Of a DNA stretch of 64,000 bases, positions 17,759 to 25,994 are shown piece by piece. Position 1 is the first letter of the stretch; each line of letters opens with the position of its first letter. The position numbers and the translations under genes are program-made. The stretch is from Oscillibacter sp. 1-3. Lineage in GTDB: Bacteria; Bacillota; Clostridia; Oscillospirales; Oscillospiraceae. Under the pieces are notes generated by a model that ran no database searches, was not told the origin of the DNA, and was given only the letters and a program-made list of their open reading frames with translations. The stretch is from assembly GCF_000403435.2 (NCBI RefSeq), contig NZ_KE159711.1:341477-405476 (forward strand). The letters are read 5' to 3'.

Positions 17759-19381
17759 ATGTCAAGACAGACCACCACAACACTTATCACCGCCCTTTAT
17801 CCGAGATTATCCCATGAGGACGAGCTTTCCGGGGAATCCAATTCCATAAGCAACCAGAAGCGAATCCTTGAAAACTACGCAAAACAGAACGGCTTTTCAA
17901 ATCTGAAATGGTACACGGACGACGGTTATTCCGGGGCAAATTTCCAAAGACCCGGCTTCCAGTCCATGCTTGCCGACATTGAAGCGGGGCTTGTTGGTAC
18001 AGTCATAGTCAAGGATATGTCACGGTTAGGGCGAAACTATCTTCAAGTGGGAATGTACACGGAAATGATTTTCCCACAGAAAAACGTCCGTTTCATTGCC
18101 ATCAATGACGGCGTTGACAGCGCACAGGGCGACAACGATTTTGCCCCCTTGCGTAACATTTTTAACGAATGGCTGGTGAGAGATACGAGCAAGAAAATCC
18201 GGGCGGTAAAACGCTCAAAAGGCATGAGCGGGAAGCCTGTCACAAGCAAGCCCGTGTACGGCTACCTCATGGACGAGGACGAAAATTTCATCATTGACGA
18301 GGAAGCCGCCCCCGTGGTGAAGCAGATATACAGCCTTTGCCTTGCCGGGAACGGACCGACCAAGATAGCCCGTATGCTTACGGTGCAGCAGACACCTACG
18401 CCGGGAACGCTGGAATACCGCCGGACGGGAAGCACACGCCGCTACCACCCCGGCTATGAGTGCAAGTGGGCGACTAACACCGTGGCGCATATCCTTGAAA
18501 ACCGGGAGTACACGGGCTGCCTTGTGAACTTCAAGACCGAGAAAGTGTCCTACAAGGTAAAGCACAGTGTAGAAAATCCCGTGGAGAAACAGGCGGTATT
18601 TGAGAACCACCACGAACCAATCATAGACCGTGACACATGGGAGCGTGTGCAGGAGCTACGCAAGCAGCGCAAACGCCCTAACCGCTATGATGAAGTGGGC
18701 TTGTTCTCCGGCATACTGTTTTGTGCGGATTGCGGCAGCGTCATGTATCAGCAGAGGTATCAGACGGACAAGCGGAAACAGGACTGCTACATATGCGGCA
18801 GCTACAAGAAGCGCACGGCAGACTGTACGGCGCACTTTATCCGCACCGACCTGTTGACCGAGGGAGTGACCGAGAACCTACGGAAAGTCACCAGCTATGC
18901 CGCCAAGCACGAAGCCCGGTTTATGAAGCTGTTGACCGAGCAGACCGAGGACGGGAGCAAACGCCGGAACGCCGCCAAGAAGAAAGAACTGGAAGCGGCA
19001 GAAAAGCGGATTGCGGAACTCTCCGCTATCTTCAAGCGGCTGTATGAGGACAGCGTGACCGGGCGCATATCGGACGAGCGTTTCACGGAACTGTCGGCAG
19101 ACTACGAAGCCGAGCAAAAGGAACTGAAAGAACGTGCCGCCGTTCTGCAGGGCGAGCTTTCAAGGACGCTGGAAGCCACGGCGAACGCTGAAAAGTTTAT
19201 GAAAGTGGTACGCAAGTACACCAGCTTTGAGGAACTCACCCCTACCCTGTTACGGGAGTTTGTGGAGAAAATCGTAATCCACGAATCGGAAGCCCTTGAC
19301 GGGAAACGCCGGGGGAAGCTCCGCAGACAGGAAATCGAAATCTATTACTCTTTTGTCGGCAAGGTAGAGTTGCCCGACTAA
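17759..19381 (+). CDS. Large serine recombinase of element 1
   Basis: This 540-aa protein inserts and excises the element. It has the resolvase domain with catalytic Ser in YPRLS (residue 18), [13 protein letters not shown] and DTSKKIRAVKR, then a recombinase domain. A zinc ribbon (CADCG, then CYICGSYKKRTADC) and a C-terminal coiled coil follow. The start at 17759 follows GGAGG. The gene ends about 80 bp from the right junction in maff2, as expected for a Tn4451/Tn5397-type element. Confidence 0.95.
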   Translation: MSRQTTTTLITALYPRLSHEDELSGESNSISNQKRILENYAKQNGFSNLKWYTDDGYSGANFQRPGFQSMLADIEAGLVGTVIVKDMSRLGRNYLQVGMYTEMIFPQKNVRFIAINDGVDSAQGDNDFAPLRNIFNEWLVRDTSKKIRAVKRSKGMSGKPVTSKPVYGYLMDEDENFIIDEEAAPVVKQIYSLCLAGNGPTKIARMLTVQQTPTPGTLEYRRTGSTRRYHPGYECKWATNTVAHILENREYTGCLVNFKTEKVSYKVKHSVENPVEKQAVFENHHEPIIDRDTWERVQELRKQRKRPNRYDEVGLFSGILFCADCGSVMYQQRYQTDKRKQDCYICGSYKKRTADCTAHFIRTDLLTEGVTENLRKVTSYAAKHEARFMKLLTEQTEDGSKRRNAAKKKELEAAEKRIAELSAIFKRLYEDSVTGRISDERFTELSADYEAEQKELKERAAVLQGELSRTLEATANAEKFMKVVRKYTSFEELTPTLLREFVEKIVIHESEALDGKRRGKLRRQEIEIYYSFVGKVELPD

Positions 19382-19391
19382 AGCCCGACCC

Positions 19392-19410
19392 GTCCGGCAG
19401 TCAGCCGGAC
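19392..19410 (+). terminator. Hairpin after element 1 recombinase
   Basis: GTCCGGC (19392-19398) pairs perfectly with GCCGGAC (19404-19410). A T run appears only about 15 bases later, so termination is probable but not classical. It may also serve as a recombinase end site. Confidence 0.5.
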
Positions 19411-19464
19411 AGGGAACGGCAAAATTTTTTACACTTCTTTTACTTCTTTATCTCACATAAGCAA

Positions 19465-19556
19465 AAAGTCAGGGCATGAAACAGCTCATGGCGGGCGGCG
19501 GTGTGGCCCTGATCGGTATGCAGCTCATCCCCCTGCTGGCGAACCTGTTCGGCTAA
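19465..19556 (+). pseudogene. Maff2 family protein, 3' fragment
   Basis: The frame reads KSQGMKQLMAGGGVALIGMQ and on to LLANLFG and a stop at 19554-19556. It lacks a start of its own and continues the 5' fragment at 9367-9491 exactly, in frame, once element 1 is removed. It holds the second membrane segment of the Maff2 protein. Confidence 0.9.
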
Positions 19557-19569
19557 GAGGGCGTAGCCA

Positions 19570-19926
19570 ATGCTGAACATCCTCGACATAATCACAGACT
19601 GGATCAAGGGCATCCTCCGGGACTGCATCATGGGCAACCTGGACGGGATGTTTGACCAGATCAACAGCGAGGTCGGGGAAGTTGCGGCAAACGTGGGGAC
19701 GACCCCGGCGGCATGGAACGCCGGGGTTTTCTCCATGATCCGCAATTTGAGTGATAACGTGGTGGTTCCGATAGCCGGGATGATTATCACCTTTGTCCTG
19801 TGCTACGAGCTTATCAGTATGCTCATGGAGAAGAATAACTTCCACGACGATGTATGCTGTAAGCGATGTATTTCAAATGCATCAAATACAACGTACAGTC
19901 AGCTCATTTGCGGCAGAATGATATGA
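19570..19926 (+). pseudogene. virB6: VirB6-like pore protein, 5' fragment split by element 2
   Basis: True coding runs from ATG 19570 to about 19848 (MLNILDIITDWIKGILRD through ELISMLMEKNNFHD). The frame then runs into element 2 and stops at 19926. The continuation FETFAIYKWILKAFVAV is found at 31580. Joined, the protein has about 289 aa with several membrane segments, matching the VirB6/TrbL-like inner-membrane pore component of Firmicutes ICEs. It starts 13 bp after maff2. Confidence 0.9.
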
Positions 19927-19947
19927 CTGGTGAAAGGAATGAGGGAA

Positions 19948-20307
19948 ATGGCTGAATTGACTTATACGAGAGTTGGAGACTACTACATCCCCAATCTGCT
20001 ACTTGACCCCGAACCAGAAGCAGAGAAATTCTATGGCAAGTACGGCGATCTGCGCCGAGAGTACATCCGGGAGCATCGGCCCGCGCTGTGGGCGTCCTTG
20101 GTGAACAGCGGCAGACTGGACGATCACCTGACCACAATCGAGCGGCTGGCAGAAATTAGGATGGACAAGATGCTGCCGCAGATGATGGAGGCCGCTGGCG
20201 TAACTGAGGAACTGAAAGCTCGCAACCAGATGGCGTGGTTAGGGTTGGTAAATAATTGCAGGGCCAGGGCCGAAGAAATTATTTTCACAGAACTGATATA
20301 TATTTGA
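19948..20307 (+). CDS. tnpV: TnpV transposon-encoded protein
   Basis: The 119-aa protein opens MAELTYTRVGDYYIPNLLLD, has a central RPALWASLVNSGRLDDHL and ends AEEIIFTELIYI, matching the TnpV family of Tn4451-like elements. Its role is unknown; no enzyme motif is visible. AAAGGA at 19934-19939 supports ATG 19948. It lies at the extreme left end of element 2. A second TnpV is overprinted within the helicase gene at 47993. Confidence 0.8.
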   Translation: MAELTYTRVGDYYIPNLLLDPEPEAEKFYGKYGDLRREYIREHRPALWASLVNSGRLDDHLTTIERLAEIRMDKMLPQMMEAAGVTEELKARNQMAWLGLVNNCRARAEEIIFTELIYI

Positions 20308-20339
20308 AATCCTCTGAATTTCACAATTTTAACAATAAA

Positions 20340-20368
20340 AGGTCGTTGCTTATTTTGAGTAGCGACCT
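20340..20368. terminator. Bidirectional terminator between tnpV and merR
   Basis: An 11-bp stem with wobble pairs (AGGTCGTTGCT at 20340-20350 with 20358-20368) lies between two convergent genes. Confidence 0.6.
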
Positions 20369-20390
20369 CTTATTGTCTGCTCTAAATGAT

Positions 20391-21212
20391 TCATTTTGAT
20401 TTTACAGGTATTTCAATCTGCACGATAGAGTCCTCAATCTGGTCGATTACGTTTATATTGATAATGGCTTCATAAGAGAATCCTGATAAAACAAGACCAT
20501 GTTCTTTAACATAATCAAATATCCTTTGGTAACACAGCTCAGGGCTTTCCGCCGCGTCTCTATAAAACGCCCGCACATAATTCCCGGCTGGTTGGATGTG
20601 TAATTCATCGCTTTTTGTGGGAGACGGAATTTCAACAAAAAGTTTAGAATAATCCTCGAATCTTCCATTTTTCAGGCTATCTACCGTAATCATTGTCCCA
20701 TAAGAAAAATCATGCAAGTTGCATAATTGGTACTTTTTCCTTTCGGCTGAAATTATCTCCACTTGTTTATCGAACGTAGTGTTTCGATTGATGTCCACGG
20801 TAACTAAACTGCGCGCCTTTTTCTGCACAATACCGATTTTCGATAAATCCATTGTCAATAATGTCTGCATATTCTGGCAATGGTAGGACAACGTTTTCCG
20901 CAGTGCCTTTAGATGGGCTATATTGCGGTCTATATCTTCAATTTTCTCTTGCATAAGCTGCTCCATGCTGGAGGCGCAACGTTTTTTCATAAAATCCTGA
21001 ATTTCGCTAATTGGCAAATTCAGCTCCCGTAGCAGCAGAATTGTTTCCAAAACAGGACTTTGCTCGTAGCTATAATACCTGTATCCATTTTGGGGATGGA
21101 TAAACGCTGGATGGAAAAGGCCAATTTCATCATACCACATCAGAGTTTTTTTGTTTATGCTATGCAGGGACGCAAATTGACCGATTGTGAGCAATTTTTT
21201 ATTTTTCTCCAT
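20391..21212 (-). CDS. MerR family regulator with effector-binding domain
   Basis: The 273-aa protein has the MerR winged helix (IGQFASLHSINKKTLMWYDE, then NGYRYYSYEQ) at residues 10-60, a coiled-coil dimer helix, and a C-terminal GyrI-like domain of the BmrR type that senses small hydrophobic or cationic drugs. It is divergent from the MATE exporter, and the intergenic region has a textbook MerR operator. It therefore probably activates the exporter when ligand binds. Confidence 0.9.
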   Translation of the reverse strand: MEKNKKLLTIGQFASLHSINKKTLMWYDEIGLFHPAFIHPQNGYRYYSYEQSPVLETILLLRELNLPISEIQDFMKKRCASSMEQLMQEKIEDIDRNIAHLKALRKTLSYHCQNMQTLLTMDLSKIGIVQKKARSLVTVDINRNTTFDKQVEIISAERKKYQLCNLHDFSYGTMITVDSLKNGRFEDYSKLFVEIPSPTKSDELHIQPAGNYVRAFYRDAAESPELCYQRIFDYVKEHGLVLSGFSYEAIININVIDQIEDSIVQIEIPVKSK

Positions 21213-21227
21213 TTTTCAAAATACCTC

Positions 21228-21258
21228 TTGACTGTACAGTTACTGTACGGGTTATTAT
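21228..21258 (+). promoter_or_regulatory. MerR-type operator and promoter of the MATE gene
   Basis: TTGACT (21228-21233) and TATTAT (21253-21258) are separated by 19 bp, the overlong spacer characteristic of MerR-controlled promoters. A perfect dyad, GTACAG-TTA-CTGTAC (21234-21248), sits inside the spacer. The MATE start is 43 bp downstream. Confidence 0.85.
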
Positions 21259-21300
21259 ATCGCATATGCCGGAGAAACACAAGAAAAAAGGAGAAAAATA

Positions 21301-22632
21301 ATGGAAAATGAAAACGCCTATAACAAGCCGGTTACGTTGGGGAACATCCTCAAATTCGCAGTCCCCACCATTGCAATGGCTGTCTTTATGTCTTTTTACA
21401 CTATGGTTGACGGCCTGTTTGTATCAAATCTGATCGGTACAACCGCACTGTCTGCAATCAATCTGACAGCCCCTGTGATTCAAGTGATTACAGCAATTTC
21501 CACTATGCTGGCAACTGGCGGAAGTGCGGTCATCATGAAAAAGATGGGGGAGCAAAAGCAAAAAGAGGCAAGGGAAGATTTCACGTTCTTGATTTTAGTG
21601 AATGTGGTTGTTGGCCTGGTCATGACGGTGCTTGGGTACTCTCTGATGGAAACTATTTTTGGGAGCATGGGGCTGTCCCCGGAGGTCGCAGGCTATTGTA
21701 CCTCGTATCTCAGCCGCTATCTTCTCTTTACAATCCCAATCCTGCTGATGAACAATTTTGCTCTGTATATGATCGCCTCTGAAAAAGCAACCCTGTCCCT
21801 GATTTGTTCCGTGACAGGTGGCGTACTGAACATCGTGCTTGACTATGTATTTATCGGCCTTTTGGACATGGGAATCGGCGGTGCGGCCATCGCCACGGGC
21901 CTGGGCTACTCTGTGACTGCCGTTGTAGGTCTGGTTGTGTCCGGAAACAAACAAAGCCTCCTTCACTTTACAAGGCCCGCTTTCCGATTAAGGGTTCTTG
22001 CAAGTGCAGCTACAAACGGATGCTCAGAAATGGCGACCACTTTGGTCATGGGAATCATTACAATGATGATCAATGGGGCCATGCTCTATTATGTTGGTGA
22101 AGATGGAGTTGCCGCCGTGACCATCATCACATATATACTGGTATTCGCAAGTTCCCTTTACACGGGGTATTCCTATGGCATCGCTCCTATGCTCAGTTAC
22201 TACTATGGTGAGGAGAACTACGGGAAGCTAAAAAAGCTGGTTTCCACCAGTCTGAAAGTGATTGCTGTCATTTCTCTTGTGACAGTGGCAGCGTCCTTTG
22301 CCGCAACAAAGCCCCTGGTATCTATTTTTGCCCGACCGGATAATCCAGTCTACGATCTGGCTATCACTGGAAATCGAATCTGTACCCTGGCGTTGTTCTT
22401 TATCGGTTTTAATATCTTTGCCAGCGGGATGTTTACCGCATTGTCCAACGGTATTGTCTCCGCAATCCTCGCCTTCTCTCGCTCCTTTGTATTCATGCTG
22501 ATTACCATGCTGATTCTTCCCGCAGTTTTGGGTGTAACTGGCATCTGGCTGGCTACACCAGTAGCAGAGACGATGGCGATGGTATTATCGGTGTTAATGC
22601 TCGTGAAATATCGGAAGCGGTATCAATACTAA
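21301..22632 (+). CDS. MATE family multidrug efflux transporter
   Basis: The 443-aa membrane protein has about 12 transmembrane segments in two MatE halves. Conserved features include TMVDGLFVSNLIGTTALSAI near residue 37 and GIGGAAIATGLGYSVTA near residue 195. It exports drugs or metabolites using a Na+ or H+ gradient, at the cytoplasmic membrane. The gene follows a MerR-type promoter, so expression is probably drug-inducible. Ribosome site AAAGGAG. Confidence 0.92.
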   Translation: MENENAYNKPVTLGNILKFAVPTIAMAVFMSFYTMVDGLFVSNLIGTTALSAINLTAPVIQVITAISTMLATGGSAVIMKKMGEQKQKEAREDFTFLILVNVVVGLVMTVLGYSLMETIFGSMGLSPEVAGYCTSYLSRYLLFTIPILLMNNFALYMIASEKATLSLICSVTGGVLNIVLDYVFIGLLDMGIGGAAIATGLGYSVTAVVGLVVSGNKQSLLHFTRPAFRLRVLASAATNGCSEMATTLVMGIITMMINGAMLYYVGEDGVAAVTIITYILVFASSLYTGYSYGIAPMLSYYYGEENYGKLKKLVSTSLKVIAVISLVTVAASFAATKPLVSIFARPDNPVYDLAITGNRICTLALFFIGFNIFASGMFTALSNGIVSAILAFSRSFVFMLITMLILPAVLGVTGIWLATPVAETMAMVLSVLMLVKYRKRYQY

Positions 22633-22733
22633 GGGGGTACCGTCTTGAACGCAGAAAACCGCAACTTAAATATAAGCGAGAAGCACAAAAGTTTATCCGT
22701 CGCTTTTCTGTAGCTATCCTAAAGGAGATTTGA

Positions 22734-23480
22734 ATGGAGTACAGTGTATTGACTATCGGAATACCCGATGAGTTATTTTCTAATTTGAAAAAGCTGATAG
22801 TCCAATACCGTCTGCGCTTTATTATGTCCCCCACAGTTCATGCGGCAGGCCAGATGTTAAGTCACCAGCCTTTTCATTTGCTGATGGTTAACCTGGAATA
22901 TCTACGAAGCATCCAGCAAACGGACTGGTTGATAGGAATACGGCGTATCAGTTTTGTGCCAGTCATTATCATCTCGGACACACCAGAAAAAGATATGAAG
23001 GGAATGATAGAACTTGGAGCGGATATGTGTGTTTCTGGAAAATGGCCCTACTCCATGATAGCAGATTTAGCTTACGCTCAACTGCGGCGTTACACAGAAT
23101 ATAATCATTACAGAGATCCCGGTGGAGCTGAAATATCTCCCTTCCAAGTAGGTGATATTTTCATAGACCCAGCACGACGCATTGTAATGGTTCAAGGACG
23201 ATCTGTAGATCTCCGTCCCCGCGAATTTTCTTTGTTGCTATACTTTATGCAAAACCCCAAAATCGTGCTGACCGCAGAGCAGATATGTGAACACGCATGG
23301 GAAATGGAGGGCAGCTATAACCGGGGTGTTTCTGGCCCGATTGCTCTTTTACGAAAGGGCATTGAACCAGACATATCGAATCCTTGTTACATCGAAACGA
23401 TTCCCCGTATTGGTTACCGCTTTACTGCGTATCGTGACGAAACTTGCGATGATTGTAGTAGTTCTGTAGGACTTTTGTAG
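22734..23480 (+). CDS. Orphan OmpR-like winged-helix regulator with degenerate receiver
   Basis: The 248-aa protein has a receiver-like N-terminal domain and a C-terminal OmpR/PhoB winged helix (VDLRPREFSLLLYFMQNP through YIETIPRIGYRF). The usual phosphoacceptor position reads LLMVNLEYL, with Asn instead of Asp, and the N-terminal acidic pair is missing, so control by a histidine kinase is unlikely. No kinase gene is nearby. AAAGGAG precedes the start. It may regulate element functions independently of phosphorylation. Confidence 0.8.
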   Translation: MEYSVLTIGIPDELFSNLKKLIVQYRLRFIMSPTVHAAGQMLSHQPFHLLMVNLEYLRSIQQTDWLIGIRRISFVPVIIISDTPEKDMKGMIELGADMCVSGKWPYSMIADLAYAQLRRYTEYNHYRDPGGAEISPFQVGDIFIDPARRIVMVQGRSVDLRPREFSLLLYFMQNPKIVLTAEQICEHAWEMEGSYNRGVSGPIALLRKGIEPDISNPCYIETIPRIGYRFTAYRDETCDDCSSSVGLL

Positions 23481-23538
23481 GAGTTCTGTAGGGCTTGTAT
23501 TGTAGAATACTTCCATCATACAGGAAAGGAGTATTCAC

Positions 23539-23625
23539 ATGAGGACACCGCCTCCAATTTTGAACAAGCAGCGAATGACCGCTATCCCAAGAAACGGGAT
23601 AGCGGTCATTTTTTGTTCGACATGA
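23539..23625 (+). CDS. Possible 28-aa leader peptide
   Basis: ATG 23539 follows AGGAAAGGAG and opens a 28-codon frame starting MRTPPPILNKQR. The strong terminator at 23574-23614 lies inside this frame, so translation would melt the stem. This is the geometry of a translated leader or attenuator, but it could be chance. No similarity recognised. Confidence 0.35.
   Translation: MRTPPPILNKQRMTAIPRNGIAVIFCST
23574..23614 (+). terminator. Strong hairpin terminator upstream of the relaxase operon
   Basis: A perfect 15-bp stem (AATGACCGCTATCCC at 23574-23588 with 23596-23610) with a 7-base loop runs into TTTT. It separates the regulator gene from the mobilization operon. Confidence 0.85.
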
Positions 23626-23701
23626 AAGTCACTGTTGCCTGATTAAATCCTGTTTTCCACTTTTTCTCTCAAATCAATTTTACAGAAATGGAGCAATGTC
23701 A

Positions 23702-23983
23702 ATGGATAAAAAAGAATCCCTGTTGAAGCAACGTGACGAAGCAAAAAAGGAAGCCGCCCAATACGAGAACCAGGTAAAGATTTTGCTGAACAAGCAGAGG
23801 GATGCAGAACGCCACGCTCGGAACCACCGCCTGATTGTGCATGGCGCGATCATGGAGGGCGTGTTTCCCTTCACCGCCAGCATGGACGGCGAATCGCTCA
23901 AGGCGTTTCTGATTGACCTTTCCCGTCTGCCGGGAGCAGAGGAAACGGCGGAAAAGGCGCAAAAAATCGCCCCCACAAACTAA
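23702..23983 (+). CDS. DUF3847 domain protein
   Basis: The 93-aa protein begins with a charged coiled coil (KESLLKQRDEAKKEAAQYEN) and resembles the DUF3847 family found just before MobQ relaxases in Firmicutes elements. A relaxosome-accessory role, equivalent to MobC, is inferred from position. ATG 23702 is preferred to 23696 because of spacing from GGAG at 23690-23693. The putative oriT follows its stop. Confidence 0.7.
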   Translation: MDKKESLLKQRDEAKKEAAQYENQVKILLNKQRDAERHARNHRLIVHGAIMEGVFPFTASMDGESLKAFLIDLSRLPGAEETAEKAQKIAPTN

Positions 23984-24008
23984 AGTCCGTTCTTAACGGC
24001 GCACTTAT

Positions 24009-24033
24009 ACACCGTTCCGGTGTCGTGCGCCCT
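24009..24033 (+). other. Putative oriT of element 2, RSF1010-like
   Basis: The inverted repeat ACACCG-TTC-CGGTGT (24009-24023) is followed one base later by GTGCGCCCT (24025-24033). RSF1010-family MOBQ origins have an inverted repeat followed by TAAGTGCGCCCT, with the nick in the GCGCC segment. Position, 155 bp before the MOBQ relaxase and on the same strand, fits well. Confidence 0.75.
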
Positions 24034-24187
24034 GCCGGGGGCTGTTGCGTCCTGCGGACGCGATGGGGAAGTACCTTCCCCAAACCCCTTGTGCGCCAGC
24101 AAAAACGAAACATCCGCTTTGTGTCTGTTCTGTTTCCGCTGGCCTGTTATCCCCCGCTGTTGACTGTGGAGGAAGGAGGAAAACCAC

Positions 24188-25630
24188 ATAGCAATTTTTC
24201 ACTGTCCCATTCAAATCATCAAGCGGAGCGTAGGCCGTTCGGCTGTCGCTGCTGCCGCCTACCGGAGCGGCGAGAAACTGACAAATGAGTGGGACGGCAA
24301 GACCCATGACTACACGCACAAGCCCGGCGTTGTCCATACGGAAATCATGCTCCCCGCCCACGCCCCGCCGGAGTTTCAAGACCGTTCCACGCTTTGGAAC
24401 TCCGTAGAGGAAATCGAGAAGTCCAGCGACGCCCAGCTTGCCCGTGAAATCGAAGTTGCCCTTCCCGTGGAACTGTCCAGAGCGGAGCAGTTGGCACTTG
24501 TTCGGTCATTTGTCAAAGACAATTTTGTAGCAGAGGGAATGTGCGCTGACTTTGCGCTCCATGACAAGGGTGACGGCAACCCTCACGCTCATATCATGCT
24601 GACCATTCGCCCGCTGAAACCAGACGGACGCTGGGGGCCGAAGTGCCGGAAGGTTTACGATCTGGACAGCCAAGGCAACCGCATCCCGGATGGTAAAGGT
24701 GGCTGGAAGAATCACCGGGAGGACACCACCGACTGGAACAATCGAGAGAACGCCGAGAAGTGGCGGGCGGCGTGGGCCGCTTATGCGAACCGGGCTTTAG
24801 AAGCTGCTGGCAGACCGGAGCGCATCGACCACCGCAGTTACAAGCGGCAGGGTGTTGATAAAATCCCTTCCATCCACATGGGCGTTGCCGCCAGTCAGAT
24901 GGAGCGGCGGGGCATCGCTACGGAGAAGGGAGACATTAACCGCCAGATTGCCGCAGACAACAAACTGCTGAAGGAGATCAAAGCCCGCATCACCCGGATT
25001 TATAACTGGACGAAAGAGCAGGCTGGGACCAAACAGCCCCAAGATGGCAGTAGCCTTATGGCCCGGCTTTATGAAGCCCAGGCCAAGGTCAACAGCAACA
25101 AAGCCCGTTCCCGTTCCGGCAAGATTAAGGCCCTTCAAGACAATGCAAAGCTACTCGCTTTCTTGCAGTCTAACGGCATCAATTCCATGCAGGAACTTTA
25201 TGAAAAAGTCTCTGCTATGAACAAAGATTATTACAATCTCCGTGGGCAGATTGTCAGTGCGGAACGCCGTCTTGCTGTCCTGGATGAACGGCTGGAAATG
25301 TGGGCGCAGTACGAGAAGTACAAGCCCATCCGTCAAAAGCTGGACAAGGTGAAACCGGGCAGGCGGGAGCAGTACCAGCAGAAGCACAGAGACGAGTTAG
25401 CGTTATTCGATGCTGTCTCCGTTTTTCTGAAATCGCTGAAAGAATCCGGCGAAGCGATCACGCCCAAAGCGTGGCGGGCCGAAGCCGCAAAATTGACCAT
25501 GCAGAAAGACGCAGACTATCAGAAAATGCGGGCTATGCGGGATGAAATCAAAGCTGTTGAATCACTCCGCAAGGCCGCTGACCGTCTGGCCCATGAGGGC
25601 CAGCGCCAGCAGAGGGAAACCGAACGATAA
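24188..25630 (+). CDS. mobA: MOBQ (MobA/MobL) relaxase with apparent AUA start
   Basis: Homology to MobA/MobL relaxases begins at 24188 (AIFHCPIQIIKRSVGRSA), includes the catalytic Tyr in AAAAYRSG (residue 25) and the metal site HDKGDGNPHAHIM near residue 125, giving about 480 aa. The first in-frame ATG, at 24347, would delete the catalytic Tyr. No ATG, GTG or TTG exists between the in-frame stop at 24161 and that ATG. ATA at 24188 stands exactly where family members have ATG, with GGAGGAAAACC upstream. CTG at 24164 is the only other candidate. The C-terminal half is coiled coil. Confidence 0.88.
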   Translation: MAIFHCPIQIIKRSVGRSAVAAAAYRSGEKLTNEWDGKTHDYTHKPGVVHTEIMLPAHAPPEFQDRSTLWNSVEEIEKSSDAQLAREIEVALPVELSRAEQLALVRSFVKDNFVAEGMCADFALHDKGDGNPHAHIMLTIRPLKPDGRWGPKCRKVYDLDSQGNRIPDGKGGWKNHREDTTDWNNRENAEKWRAAWAAYANRALEAAGRPERIDHRSYKRQGVDKIPSIHMGVAASQMERRGIATEKGDINRQIAADNKLLKEIKARITRIYNWTKEQAGTKQPQDGSSLMARLYEAQAKVNSNKARSRSGKIKALQDNAKLLAFLQSNGINSMQELYEKVSAMNKDYYNLRGQIVSAERRLAVLDERLEMWAQYEKYKPIRQKLDKVKPGRREQYQQKHRDELALFDAVSVFLKSLKESGEAITPKAWRAEAAKLTMQKDADYQKMRAMRDEIKAVESLRKAADRLAHEGQRQQRETER

Positions 25631-25662
25631 CACTACGATTTTTACGAAAGGATTTTGCAATT

Positions 25663-25983
25663 ATGGATATGACCCCATGGGAACGCCGCCAGAAGATTTT
25701 GGAGACGCTGTGTCTCCGGCGGCAGGATACTTACAGAAACCTGTCACATGAATTTAACGTCAGCACCGGCACGATTCGCCGGGACATTGTGGTGCTGACC
25801 TGCTCCTATCCCCTCGAAACGGTGAGGGGCAATCACGGCGGGGTCAGAGTGGCAGAGTGGTTCCACCTTGACCGCAGGGCGTTGAACTCTGCGGAGATCA
25901 CTTTCCTCCGCAGGCTGGCGGAATCGCTGGACGGCTCCGACCGTGAAATGCTCAACCGCATTATTACCGTATTTTCGCATTGA
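25663..25983 (+). CDS. DeoR-type helix-turn-helix protein
   Basis: The 106-aa protein is essentially one winged-helix domain: RRQKILETLCLRRQDTYRNL followed by FNVSTGTIRRDIVVL, the DeoR recognition helix pattern. No sugar-binding domain follows. It lies 32 bp after the relaxase and just before a ParB-like gene, so it may regulate the mobilization-maintenance operon. Confidence 0.75.
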   Translation: MDMTPWERRQKILETLCLRRQDTYRNLSHEFNVSTGTIRRDIVVLTCSYPLETVRGNHGGVRVAEWFHLDRRALNSAEITFLRRLAESLDGSDREMLNRIITVFSH

Positions 25984-25994
25984 GGACAATTACC

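Larger units (their letters stand above)
9490..19465 (+). mobile_element. Element 1: ~10 kb mobilizable element inserted in maff2
   Basis: The ends are set by the broken maff2 gene: the left flank ends GGCGCGAA (to 9491) and the right flank resumes AAAAGTCAGGGC (from about 19465). The two ends share an AA core, whose exact position is ambiguous in the A run. Contents are AT-rich cargo (TetR, CDF-type transporter, PNPOx-like), sigma-like genes, MobC and relaxase, a replication module, TnpW and a large serine recombinase near the right end. There are no mating-pore genes, so this is a mobilizable rather than conjugative element. The recombinase family and dinucleotide core fit the Tn4451-type insertion mechanism. 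Confidence 0.9.
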
